Of a stretch of DNA of 43,736 nt, positions 1-7,643 are shown piece after piece. The notes beneath the pieces are model-generated. The model was not told the origin of the DNA and ran no database searches. It saw nothing but the letters and a program-made list of their open reading frames with translations. The stretch spans positions 1 through 43,736 of the forward strand of contig NZ_QZWZ01000048.1 in NCBI RefSeq assembly GCF_003601975.1, written 5' to 3'. Made by a program: the position numbers and the translations under genes. Source of the stretch: Mesorhizobium waimense (GTDB taxonomy: Bacteria; Pseudomonadota; Alphaproteobacteria; Rhizobiales; Rhizobiaceae). Position 1 is the stretch's first letter, and each line of letters begins with the position of its first letter.

Positions 1-314
1 TCTGGCGGATCGAGCGTCAGCGCCACCACCTTGTCGACCAGCACAGACTGAAGCGGTGCAATGCCCGGTGGCCGCGTCTTGTCGCGCAGCAGACCGTCGA
101 CGCCTTCGTTCATGAAGCGCTCCTGCCAGCGCCACACGCAGGTCTTCGACTTGGCTGTCATCGTCATGATCGCGGCGGTCCCCAGGCCATCACCGCTCAA
201 CAGAATGATCCGCGCCCGCCAGACATGCTTCTGAGGCGAACTCCGTGCTGTGACGATCCCTTCAAGCCGAATTCTGTCCGAAGCCGTGATGTCGATGCTG
301 ATACCAGTGCGCAT
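1..314 (-). mobile_element. IS630-family transposase, N-terminal part (runs off window)
   Basis: Reading the minus strand from an ATG at 314 gives about 104 residues open to the window edge. The start MRTGISIDITASDRIRLEG is followed by SPQKHVWRARIILL, then a helix-turn-helix stretch with TCVWRWQERF and a linker ending GLLRDKTRPPGI. This is the typical N-terminal DNA-binding half of an IS630-family transposase. The DDE catalytic domain would lie to the left of base 1, so I cannot say whether the element is intact. It sits directly upstream of, and divergent from, a broken GcvT-like gene, which suggests the element took part in that gene's decay. Family assignment is from recalled sequence patterns. 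Confidence 0.85.
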
Positions 315-472
315 CTCGCAATGTCGCATGCCGAAGCGATCCGGGGAATCCCAAAAAGGACTCTTCTGTTCCGATCAATCCACTAGTCGAAGCTTTTAAT
401 CTTGTCAGGCACGAGCGCAAGTGGATGATTGCGGATTGCTTAATGGCGCGCACGCAGACAAGGAGAGCATGG

Positions 473-1060
473 GTTATCGCCAACCGGCTGACGTACATCG
501 GAGAACTGGGCTGGGAGCTCCATATTCCCACTGAGATGGCTCAGCACGTTTTTGATGTCTTGTGGGAAGCCGGTGGCGAGCACGGGTTACATCCGGGCAG
601 GCTATCACGCCCTGGAGCACCTCCGCTCCGAGCGAGCATACCGTGAGTACGAGCTTGACCTAACCCCGGTCGACACACTGCTCGAGGCCGGACTTGGGTT
701 TACGATCACTGGTCAAAGGCCTGTGGTTTCCAAGGTAAGGCCGCCACAGAGGCCCAGAAGGCGGCAGGCACGCCGCGCAAGCCGCTTCTGTCGTTTAAGC
801 TGCGGGATCCAAAGCCCCTACTCTTTCGCGAGGAGCTAATCCGCTACAATGGTGGCATTGTCGGCTACATCTCCTCTGCGGTCCGGAACTTTACCCTGGG
901 GTCATCGATAGGACTCGGCTACGTCAACCAACCTGGTGGAGTCAGTCGCGAGTGGATCGACTCGGGAAGCTGGCAGATCGAAATAGACGGCGAGCTGTTC
1001 GACGCCGACGCATCCCTGCAGGCTTTCTTCGATCCCAAAGGCCTCAGGACGAAGATCTAG
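473..1060 (+). pseudogene. Frameshifted GcvT / sarcosine dehydrogenase-type C-terminal fragment
   Basis: Three reading frames joined in order give one protein resembling the folate-binding GcvT region of sarcosine or dimethylglycine dehydrogenases. The first frame has ANRLTYIGELGWELHIP. The second, from about 590, has AGYHALEHLRSERAYREYEL and a threshold segment LEAGLGF. The third, from about 715, has FQGKAATEAQK, KPLLSFKL, GGIVGYISSA, a WQIEIDGE segment and the closing FFDPKG before the stop at 1060. At least two frameshifts are needed and the N-terminal FAD domain is absent, so this is a dead fragment. Its normal job would be demethylation of N-methylglycine-type substrates with transfer of the one-carbon unit to tetrahydrofolate. 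Confidence 0.75.
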
Positions 1061-1723
1061 CCCCGCAGGCTGCAAGGTCCGAACGTACTCGGCCCTGTCC
1101 AGCCCCGTTCCTCCGCATTTCATCGCCCTCCGCCCGGATTAAAGCGCCAGGTGAACAAAATCCGATTTCAAAGGCGAAGTATTTCGAAATAATGTCCAAC
1201 TTTTTGTGGCTGCTTATTAATGCGCCCAACGCCGACCGAAACCGCTCACTCCTTGATGCCCGCGATTGTCACGACCGACAGATTATATTAGCTTGACCGC
1301 GGCCAGCACGCGCGTTTGCGAAGGATCGAGAAGGTTCTCAGCGCGTGCGCAATGAGAAAGTACTGGAAAATGTCTTCAACAGTTCGTCTCGAGTTAGCCA
1401 AATTAGCTTTGAGGCTTTGGGCTCATTGTCCTTCATGATCCTGGATACTTCGATCCTGATGATACGTCGAGGCCTTGCGAGGCGTCGCGTGATGGTTCGG
1501 ATGTGCGCGACGAGGACGCAGGCAGTCGCGCTCTCGTCAGAAGATCGGCGGGCGCTCTGGCCTCAACGCCGTGCTGACCCCAAATCGGCTTGGCTCGGGC
1601 GGCAAGACGCATGGAAGACCATGGAGGTCTTCCTGTGGCTCCAGGGCCTTCCCCGGCCATCCGCCGGCGCAATGCCTGCCTATATGCCGACGAACCTCAC
1701 ATCATGGATCAACTTGTTGCAAG
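1061..1723. other. No recognisable gene
   Basis: About 660 bases between the GcvT remnant and the end of the nickel permease gene. The stretch at 1140-1300 is AT-richer than its surroundings. Open frames here carry no motif I recognise and overlap each other on both strands. The only structure noted is a short perfect hairpin listed separately. Confidence 0.5.
1613..1633. repeat. Perfect 8-bp stem, 5-nt loop hairpin
   Basis: GGAAGACC, ATGGA, then GGTCTTCC. It lies about 90 bases past the stop of the nickel permease gene, the last gene of the hydrogenase operon, so it could help end that transcript. There is no T-run on either side, so an intrinsic terminator is not well supported. Confidence 0.35.
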
Positions 1724-2842
1724 TCATCGATCCAATCGGGCTTGCCGAACCGACAAGCTGTCATAGCCCTTCGCCTTGTATACCGCAGTGGATATCAGCC
1801 AACTGGCGAGGAAGATGCCGACAACCGTGAAACCGAAATTGGCGAGGTTGTCGTTCATCGCGCCGACGAAGCCCCAGATCCCACCTTCGAGGCCGACCTT
1901 GTCGGCAATCAGGCCAAGCGCCTCGATGCCGCCGATGAAGATCGCGACGACCACGGACGCCGCCGTGATGTTAAGATTGTACCACAGCTTGCGGATCGGA
2001 TTCACGAAAGCCCAGCCATAGGCGCCGGTCATCAGGACGCTGTCGGTTGTGTCCATCAGCGACATCCCAGCGGTGAAGAGTGCTGGAAAGACAAGGATCG
2101 ACCAGAACGACATTCCTTGCGCCGCCTGGGTTGCCGAAATGCCGAGCAGGCCGATTTCGGTGGCGGTGTCGAAGCCGAGGCCGAACAGGAAACCGATCGG
2201 ATACATGTGCCATGAGCGCGAGAGGATGCCGAACAGCGGGCCGAAGATGCGGGCGATGAAGCCGCGACCGGCAAGCAACGCATCGAGGTCTTCGTCGACG
2301 ACCTTTTCGCCGCGCCGCGCGCGAGAGAACGCCGCCCAGATGCCTCTCAGGATAAACAGGTTGGCAATGCCGATCACCAGCAGGAACAGCGCTGACACGC
2401 CGGTGCCGATGACGCCGCCTATGCTATGAAATTCGTCCAGCCTGGACTGCATCATTGTCGCTGCTGCGGCGATGGCGATGGAGGCCAGGATGACAATGCT
2501 CGAGTGCCCGAGCGAGAAGAAGAGGCCGACCGAGTAGGGCGCCTTGCCTTCCTGCGTCAGCTTGCGCACGACATTGTCAATCGCCGCGATATGGTCGGCG
2601 TCGAAGGCATGGCGCAGGCCAAACATATAGGCGAGCAGTGCGGTGCCGAGCAGCGCTGGCCGATCGGCAAAGGCGATCCACGCCCATACCCATGCCGTGA
2701 TGTTGGCGGCGATGAGCAGGACGTAGGTCATCGCCGCCTTGGTCCTCACCCGAGTTGGCCGATCGTCGAAGGGATTGGGAAGTCCATGACCCGCCGGCGC
2801 ATGTTGTGTCGGCGGCAAAGCGGATACGATCGTGTCCTTCAT
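1724..2842 (-). CDS. hupN: NiCoT-family nickel (cobalt) permease, HoxN/HupN type
   Basis: A 372-residue inner-membrane transporter that brings Ni2+ into the cytoplasm for hydrogenase assembly. The NiCoT signature in transmembrane segment II is present (RHAFDADHIAAIDN, about residues 77-90), as are FFSLGHSS in segment III, LGFDTATEIGLL and LMDTTDSVLMTGAYGWA. Length and the soluble, charged N-terminus fit the HoxN/HupN branch. It is the last gene of the hydrogenase operon, 63 bases after hypB, on the same strand. Specificity for nickel rather than cobalt is inferred from its place next to hypB and hypA, not from a residue I can read with certainty. Confidence 0.93.
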   Translation of the reverse strand: MKDTIVSALPPTQHAPAGHGLPNPFDDRPTRVRTKAAMTYVLLIAANITAWVWAWIAFADRPALLGTALLAYMFGLRHAFDADHIAAIDNVVRKLTQEGKAPYSVGLFFSLGHSSIVILASIAIAAAATMMQSRLDEFHSIGGVIGTGVSALFLLVIGIANLFILRGIWAAFSRARRGEKVVDEDLDALLAGRGFIARIFGPLFGILSRSWHMYPIGFLFGLGFDTATEIGLLGISATQAAQGMSFWSILVFPALFTAGMSLMDTTDSVLMTGAYGWAFVNPIRKLWYNLNITAASVVVAIFIGGIEALGLIADKVGLEGGIWGFVGAMNDNLANFGFTVVGIFLASWLISTAVYKAKGYDSLSVRQARLDR

Positions 2843-2905
2843 GGCTTCGTCCTCTCGATCCGATGATGTGGTGGCAAGCCTCGTGCCGAGGCATTGTGAT
2901 ATCGC

Positions 2906-4015
2906 TTAACCTGCAAGCCGCGCTTGAGCCGCCTCACCCTGCAGCCAGTCATACCAGCTGGCGAGCCCGTCGCCGGTTTTCGCCGAGACCTGGATCGCCC
3001 TGATCTGCGGATTGACCGTTTGCGCATTGGCGATGGCCGCCTCGACATTAAAATCGACATGCGGCAACAGGTCCGTCTTGTTGATGACCATGATCTCCGC
3101 CGCTCGAAACATATGCGGGTATTTCAGCGGCTTGTCGTCGCCTTCGGTCACCGACAGGATAACGACCTTGGCGCGCTCGCCCAGATCGAACATTGCCGGG
3201 CAGACGAGGTTGCCGACATTCTCGACCATGACCACAGAGCCGACTGCCGGCTTCAACTCGGCAAGGCCCTTGGCAATCATATCGGCTTCGAGATGGCAGC
3301 CGGCGCCGGTGTTGACCTGGACAGCGGCGGCACCGGCAGCGCGGATGCGCTCGCCGTCATTGGCAGTCGCCTGGTCGCCTTCGATGACCGAGATCGGCAT
3401 CCTATCCTTAAGGTCGCGGATGGTGCGCTCGAGCAGCGTCGTCTTGCCGGAGCCGGGCGAGGAGACCAGATTCAGCGCCAGGATTTCGCGGCCGGCGAAC
3501 CAACCCCGATTCTTCGCGGCGAGCATATCGTTCTTGGCAAGTATCTGCGCCTCAAGCTCGACCACCAGATTGTGGCCTTGGTTGTGGCCATGACCGTGGT
3601 CATGGTCACGGTCATGGCCATGATCATGCGATTGATCGTGATGGCCATCGGCGTGGTCGTGATGACCGTGGGAATGATCGTGACCGGCTTCATGCAATTC
3701 CGCATCGCCATGCGCATGATCGTGATGATGGTGATGCTCATGCACGTGGTCCGACCGGTGGTCGTGGCCATGCTCATGGCCGTGGCTATGCGCATGAGAG
3801 TGCCTGTGCGGATGTTCGTGATCATGGATGTGACCGTCGTCGTGGTCGTGGGGGTGAGTGTGGCTGTGCTCATGACCGTGGTCGTGCCGATGCTGCATGC
3901 CGTCGTCATGCGGACGGGCATGATCATGCGCGTTGCCCAGAGCCGTTTCCTTGCCGGTCTGGAGGTCGAGGATTCGCGTTTCGTCCTTCGAGCCGCAACC
4001 ACAGGTTCCGCACAT
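2906..4015 (-). CDS. hypB: HypB, hydrogenase nickel-incorporation GTPase with a very long His-rich region
   Basis: A 369-residue GTPase that stores nickel and delivers it with HypA to the hydrogenase large-subunit precursor. The N-terminus is MCGTCGCG (high-affinity metal motif). Residues about 29-150 are dominated by His with Asp, Gly, Glu and Ser, with about 50 His by my count, far longer than the short tract of many HypB proteins. The P-loop SSPGSGKTT is near residue 187. GAGCHLEADM carries the second metal-site Cys-His pair, NVGNLVCPA follows, and NKTDLLP is the base-specificity motif. Its ATG overlaps the hypA stop (TGATG), so the two are translationally coupled. The His tract should make it a nickel reservoir as well as a GTPase. 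Confidence 0.97.
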   Translation of the reverse strand: MCGTCGCGSKDETRILDLQTGKETALGNAHDHARPHDDGMQHRHDHGHEHSHTHPHDHDDGHIHDHEHPHRHSHAHSHGHEHGHDHRSDHVHEHHHHHDHAHGDAELHEAGHDHSHGHHDHADGHHDQSHDHGHDRDHDHGHGHNQGHNLVVELEAQILAKNDMLAAKNRGWFAGREILALNLVSSPGSGKTTLLERTIRDLKDRMPISVIEGDQATANDGERIRAAGAAAVQVNTGAGCHLEADMIAKGLAELKPAVGSVVMVENVGNLVCPAMFDLGERAKVVILSVTEGDDKPLKYPHMFRAAEIMVINKTDLLPHVDFNVEAAIANAQTVNPQIRAIQVSAKTGDGLASWYDWLQGEAAQARLAG

Positions 4016-4353
4016 CAGGGAGCCTCCTCGATTTCCATTTCCCGGATTTTCAGCTCTTCACCCGCCAGCCGGTCGATGGCGCGGGAGCCGCAGGCGCAGG
4101 CCTGGTAGAGCGTGGTGGTGTCGAAGGCCCCGCCGCAACTCCGGCAACGCGCCCGCCCCGCTATCTTCTGGATGTCGAGACGCGCGCCATCGAGCAGCGT
4201 GCCCTTGGCGACGATGTCGAAACAGAACAGGATAGCGTCGGGCATCACGCCGGAGAATTGCCCGACGTCGAGCGTCACCCGTTTGACACGGCGGCCCTTC
4301 GCCGCTTTCTCGACGATTGAGACGATGTTGCGGGTGATGCCGAGCTCGTGCAT
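4015..4353 (-). CDS. hypA: HypA, hydrogenase nickel-insertion zinc protein
   Basis: 112 residues starting MHELGIT, the canonical HypA start with the nickel-binding His2; an ATG two codons upstream is possible but would displace that His. The zinc domain has CRSCGG and then CACGS, so the second pair reads C-x-C rather than the more usual C-x2-C. HypA takes nickel from HypB and docks on the large subunit. The start overlaps the hypE stop (ATGA) and the stop overlaps the hypB start, so it is made in a coupled series with both. Confidence 0.95.
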   Translation of the reverse strand: MHELGITRNIVSIVEKAAKGRRVKRVTLDVGQFSGVMPDAILFCFDIVAKGTLLDGARLDIQKIAGRARCRSCGGAFDTTTLYQACACGSRAIDRLAGEELKIREMEIEEAP

Positions 4354-5420
4354 CAGCAAATCCGCGGCAATTGTTCGCCGACCAGCATGTCGACGATGCG
4401 CCGGCCGCCGAATACCGTCTGCATGGTGACGCGCCCTGCCTCGCCGCGCACGGCATGGCCGATGATCGATGACCCCTGGCCCAGCGCATGGCCGGAGAGG
4501 GCGGCAAGTGCCGCCGCACTTTCCTCAGGTGGCACGACGACGACGATCTTGCCTTCGTTGGCGAGATAGAGCGGGTCGAGACCGAGGATCTCGCAGAAGC
4601 CGCGCACTTCCTCGCGTAGCGGCGTCAAAGCTTCGTCGATCTCGATCGACACACCGGAGGCGTTGGCGATCTCGTTGAGGACGGTGGCGACACCGCCGCG
4701 CGTCGCATCGCGGATGCAACGCGTGCCGGGTGCGGCTGCCAGCAGCACCTCGATCAACCCGTGCAAGGCCGCGCAATCGCTTTCGATCGAGGTTTCCAGC
4801 TCCATGTCGCCGCGTGCGCACAGGATCGCCGCGCCGTGGTCGCCGAGCAGCCCATTGACCAGGATGGCATCGCCCGGCGTCACGTGATCGATGCCGAGTT
4901 CGAGGCCTGGCCTGATCACACCGATGCCGGTGGTGGTGATGAAGATCTTGTCGCATGCGCCGCGCTGCACGACCTTGGTGTCGCCGGTAACGATGCTGAC
5001 ACCGGCCTCGCGCACGGCCTCGGCCATCGACAGCGCTATGCGGCGCAGCGTCTCGACCTGCATGCCTTCTTCGATGACGACGGCGCAGGACAAATAGAGC
5101 GGCTTTGCGCCGCCGACGGCGAGGTCGTTGACGGTGCCGTAGACGGCAAGCTTGCCGATGTCGCCGCCCGGAAAGAACAGCGGATCCACCACGAAAGAGT
5201 CTGTCGTGAAGGCGAGGCGGTCGCCATGAGTCGCCAGCATTGTCAGATCGAAACGGGCCTGGTCCTCCAGAACCTCGGGTGCCGCGCCGGCAAAGGCGCT
5301 GATGAACACGTCGTCGATCAGATCCTTCATCGCTTTGCCGCCGCCGCCATGGGCAAGCGTCACGGTCGGGATGAAAACGCCCCCCAGCACGCGCTTGGGT
5401 GGCGGTGGCCGCATGTTCAT
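4353..5420 (-). CDS. hypE: HypE, carbamoyl dehydratase (thiocyanate-forming) for the NiFe site
   Basis: 355 residues from the ATG at 5420, which overlaps the hypD stop; a longer open frame upstream lies inside hypD and was rejected. LAHGGGGKAMKDL is the AIR-synthase-like ATP-binding start, and the protein ends in PRIC, whose terminal Cys receives the carbamoyl group from HypF and is dehydrated to the cyano form. VTGDTKVVQRG and RDATRGGVATVLNEIA are further family segments. With HypF it makes the CN- ligands that are handed to iron on HypC-HypD. The intact C-terminal Cys indicates a working protein. Confidence 0.97.
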   Translation of the reverse strand: MNMRPPPPKRVLGGVFIPTVTLAHGGGGKAMKDLIDDVFISAFAGAAPEVLEDQARFDLTMLATHGDRLAFTTDSFVVDPLFFPGGDIGKLAVYGTVNDLAVGGAKPLYLSCAVVIEEGMQVETLRRIALSMAEAVREAGVSIVTGDTKVVQRGACDKIFITTTGIGVIRPGLELGIDHVTPGDAILVNGLLGDHGAAILCARGDMELETSIESDCAALHGLIEVLLAAAPGTRCIRDATRGGVATVLNEIANASGVSIEIDEALTPLREEVRGFCEILGLDPLYLANEGKIVVVVPPEESAAALAALSGHALGQGSSIIGHAVRGEAGRVTMQTVFGGRRIVDMLVGEQLPRIC

Positions 5421-6574
5421 GACGCGGCCGCCACGCTGGCATCGGGCCGGGCCGCCGTGTGCTTCTTGACGCCGCCATACTGGTAGTAGGCGGCGCAAGC
5501 GCCTTCGGACGAAACCATCAGCGCGCCGAGCGGCATTTCCGGCGTGCAGGCAATGCCGAACACCTTGCACTGCCATGGCTTGATGACGCCCTTCAGCACC
5601 TCGCCGCATTGGCAGGATTTCGGGTCCGCGATCTTGACCCCGGGAATGGCGAATTTGCGCTCGGCATCGAAGCGGGCGTAGTCGTCGCGCACCTTGACGC
5701 CGGAATGGTCGATGGAGCCAAGCCCTCGCCATTCGAAGAATTCACGCAGTTCATAGACCTTGCCGACCGCGGCAAGTGCCGCGTTGTTGCCGGCCTCAGG
5801 CACGATGCGGGCATACTGGTTTTCGATCTCGGCGCGACCATCCTTGATCTGCTTCAGCACCATCCAGATCGACTGCAGCACGTCGAGCGGCTCGAAGCCG
5901 GCGACGACCATCGGCCGCTTGTAGAAGCAGGCGATGAATTCGTAGGGCGCGGTGCCGATGACCATCGAGACATGGCCTGGGCCGAGGAAGCCGTCGAGAT
6001 GCAGGTCGGGGCTGTCGAGGATCGCCTTGATCGTCGGCACGATGGTGATGTGATTGCAGAACACCGAGAAGTTTTCGATGCCATCGGTTTCAGCTTGCAG
6101 CACGGTCAGCGCGGTGGACGGCATGGTGGTCTCGAAACCGAGGCCGAAGAACACAACCTCACGATCCGGGTTCTTCCTGGCCAGCGTCAGCGCATCCATC
6201 GGCGAATAGACCATGCGCACATCGGCGCCGTCGGCCTTGGCCTGCTGCAGGCTCTTCTTCGAACCCGGCACGCGCATGGCGTCGCCAAAGGTTGTGAAGA
6301 TCACCTCGGGCCGTTCGGCGATCGATACGCAGTCGTCGACGCGGCCCATCGGCAAGACGCAGACCGGGCAGCCGGGCCCATGCACCAGTTCGATGGCGTC
6401 GGGCAGCATGCCTTCAAGCCCATAGCGGAAGATCGAATGTGTGTGACCGCCGCACACTTCCATGATGTTGATTGGACGCGTCCTAGCGATCTCGATCGTG
6501 GCGGCGAGCTTGTTGATTTCCTTGATCAGGATTTTTGCTTTTTCGCGGTCGCGGAATTCGTCGGTGTATTTCAT
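5417..6574 (-). CDS. hypD: HypD, Fe(CN)2CO scaffold protein
   Basis: 385 residues from MKYTDEFRD at 6574; this ATG overlaps the stop of the upstream SIS gene, so the longer upstream frame was rejected. Family motifs are all present: EVCGGHTHSI, GPGCPVCVLP, GFLGPGHVSMVIG, and the C-terminal Fe-S cluster region with CQCGEVL, WQCKVFG and the CTPEMPLGALMVSSEGAC segment. HypD with HypC holds the iron while CN- and CO are attached. The C-terminus has a short Ala-rich extension past the conserved domain. Confidence 0.97.
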   Translation of the reverse strand: MKYTDEFRDREKAKILIKEINKLAATIEIARTRPINIMEVCGGHTHSIFRYGLEGMLPDAIELVHGPGCPVCVLPMGRVDDCVSIAERPEVIFTTFGDAMRVPGSKKSLQQAKADGADVRMVYSPMDALTLARKNPDREVVFFGLGFETTMPSTALTVLQAETDGIENFSVFCNHITIVPTIKAILDSPDLHLDGFLGPGHVSMVIGTAPYEFIACFYKRPMVVAGFEPLDVLQSIWMVLKQIKDGRAEIENQYARIVPEAGNNAALAAVGKVYELREFFEWRGLGSIDHSGVKVRDDYARFDAERKFAIPGVKIADPKSCQCGEVLKGVIKPWQCKVFGIACTPEMPLGALMVSSEGACAAYYQYGGVKKHTAARPDASVAAAS

Positions 6575-7263
6575 TGGACGCTTCCTTTTCCGGCGGCGGA
6601 ACCACGTTCGTCGGCGAGCAGCGTGTGCACGAGGTCCCACAGGATGTGGTAGGCAGCGACGTGGCATTCCTGGATGCTGTGGATCGAGGTCGACGGCACG
6701 ACCAGCAGATGATCGAGGGTGCCGGATAATTTCATGCGGCCGCCGTCGCCACCGGCGAGACCGATCGTGTGAACGCCCATCTCCCTGGCCTTGGCGAAGG
6801 CCGACACCAGGTTCTGCGAATTGCCGCTGGTCGAAATGCCGATGACGGCGTCGCCCTTGCGGGCGTGCGCCAGCAGCTGGCGCACGAAGACATGGTCGAA
6901 ACCGAGGTCGTTGCCGACGGCTGAGATCATGGCGAGGTCGGCGACGAGATTGGTGGCGGCGAGCGCCGGCCGGCCGGCGGTGACCGGATGGACGAACTCG
7001 ACGGCGACATGCGAAGCGTCGCAGCTCGAGCCGCCATTGCCCATCGAAAAGAGTTGGCCATGGTTGCGGTAGACATCCGCCAGCGTGTGCGCGGCCGCGA
7101 CCAGGATTTCGGCCTGGCCGCCGAAGAAGCGCTCATTGGTTTCGCGGGTGTCGCGCGCTTTCTCGGCAACGGAATGCAGCAAAGCCGCATTCATCTTTTC
7201 CGGGTCCTGCGCCTTGCCGTGCAGGAACGGATAGAGCCCCTTGAGTTCGCTTTCGCTGGACAT
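6571..7263 (-). CDS. SIS-domain protein (GmhA/phosphoheptose isomerase-like) in the hyp operon
   Basis: 230 residues from MSSESELKG at 7263, preceded by a good GGAGGAG ribosome site; the longer frame would run into the palindrome upstream. The core matches the sugar isomerase (SIS) fold: FSMGNGGSSCDASHVAVEF, GISTSGNSQNL and an IHSIQECHVAAYHILWD helix near the C-terminus, all like GmhA. GmhA itself makes heptose phosphate for lipopolysaccharide, but the position between hypC and hypD points to a hydrogenase role. SIS/GmhA-like genes recur, as I recall, in group 1h hydrogenase loci. What it binds is unknown; a sugar-phosphate or nucleotide-sugar ligand is a guess from the fold. Confidence 0.85.
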   Translation of the reverse strand: MSSESELKGLYPFLHGKAQDPEKMNAALLHSVAEKARDTRETNERFFGGQAEILVAAAHTLADVYRNHGQLFSMGNGGSSCDASHVAVEFVHPVTAGRPALAATNLVADLAMISAVGNDLGFDHVFVRQLLAHARKGDAVIGISTSGNSQNLVSAFAKAREMGVHTIGLAGGDGGRMKLSGTLDHLLVVPSTSIHSIQECHVAAYHILWDLVHTLLADERGSAAGKGSVQ

Positions 7264-7281
7264 TGTTGTGTTCTCCTCCAG

Positions 7282-7324
7282 CACGTCGCCCAAAAGTGCC
7301 GAGCGGTTTTGGGACAACGACGTG
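7282..7324. repeat. 43-bp imperfect palindrome, rhizobial-type intergenic repeat
   Basis: Outer arms CACGTCG and CGACGTG, inner arms CCCAAAA and TTTTGGG. It sits in the 96-base gap between hypC and the SIS gene, the largest gap in the hyp block. A similar palindrome followed by TGCATAAAAACAAA is familiar to me as a common intergenic repeat in rhizobial genomes, but I could not search for copies. It could fold in the mRNA and alter expression of hypDEAB relative to hypFC. Confidence 0.55.
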
Positions 7325-7359
7325 CATAAAAACAAAACTTGAAGCGCGCCGACGGCGGT

Positions 7360-7641
7360 CTAATGCACCGCCGACAGTCGCATCGATTCCATCTCGGCTT
7401 GTGCTTCACCGAGCTCGGTCAGGATCTTCAGGGTTTCGGCGGCCTCGTGCTCATCGATGCGGCTCATGGCGAAGCCGACATGGACCAGCACCCAGTCACC
7501 GACGCAGGCGTCGACCAAATGGGTGTCATTGACGATGCAGGCGATGTTGACCTGCCGCCTGACGCCGCTGACATCGACCGTTGCCAGCTTCTTCTGATGG
7601 TCGTCGATCTTGACGATCCGTCCTGGAATACCGAGGCACAT
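7360..7641 (-). CDS. hypC: HypC, hydrogenase maturation chaperone
   Basis: 93 residues starting MCLGIPGRIVKID; Cys2 is the residue that binds iron and the large-subunit precursor. The start at 7641 is two bases past the hypF stop, and the longer frame upstream lies inside hypF. A beta-barrel core with DACVGDWVLVHVGFAMSRID is followed by a helical tail. HypC carries the iron between HypD and the apo large subunit (HhyL here). One HypC-type protein is present and no second HupF-type paralog is seen. Confidence 0.96.
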   Translation of the reverse strand: MCLGIPGRIVKIDDHQKKLATVDVSGVRRQVNIACIVNDTHLVDACVGDWVLVHVGFAMSRIDEHEAAETLKILTELGEAQAEMESMRLSAVH

Positions 7642-7643
7642 GG

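Noticed and set aside
2924..4108. 394-residue plus-strand ORF rich in Val and Met
   Set aside because: It is the antisense shadow of the His-rich hypB; the repeats of His codons force an open frame on the other strand.
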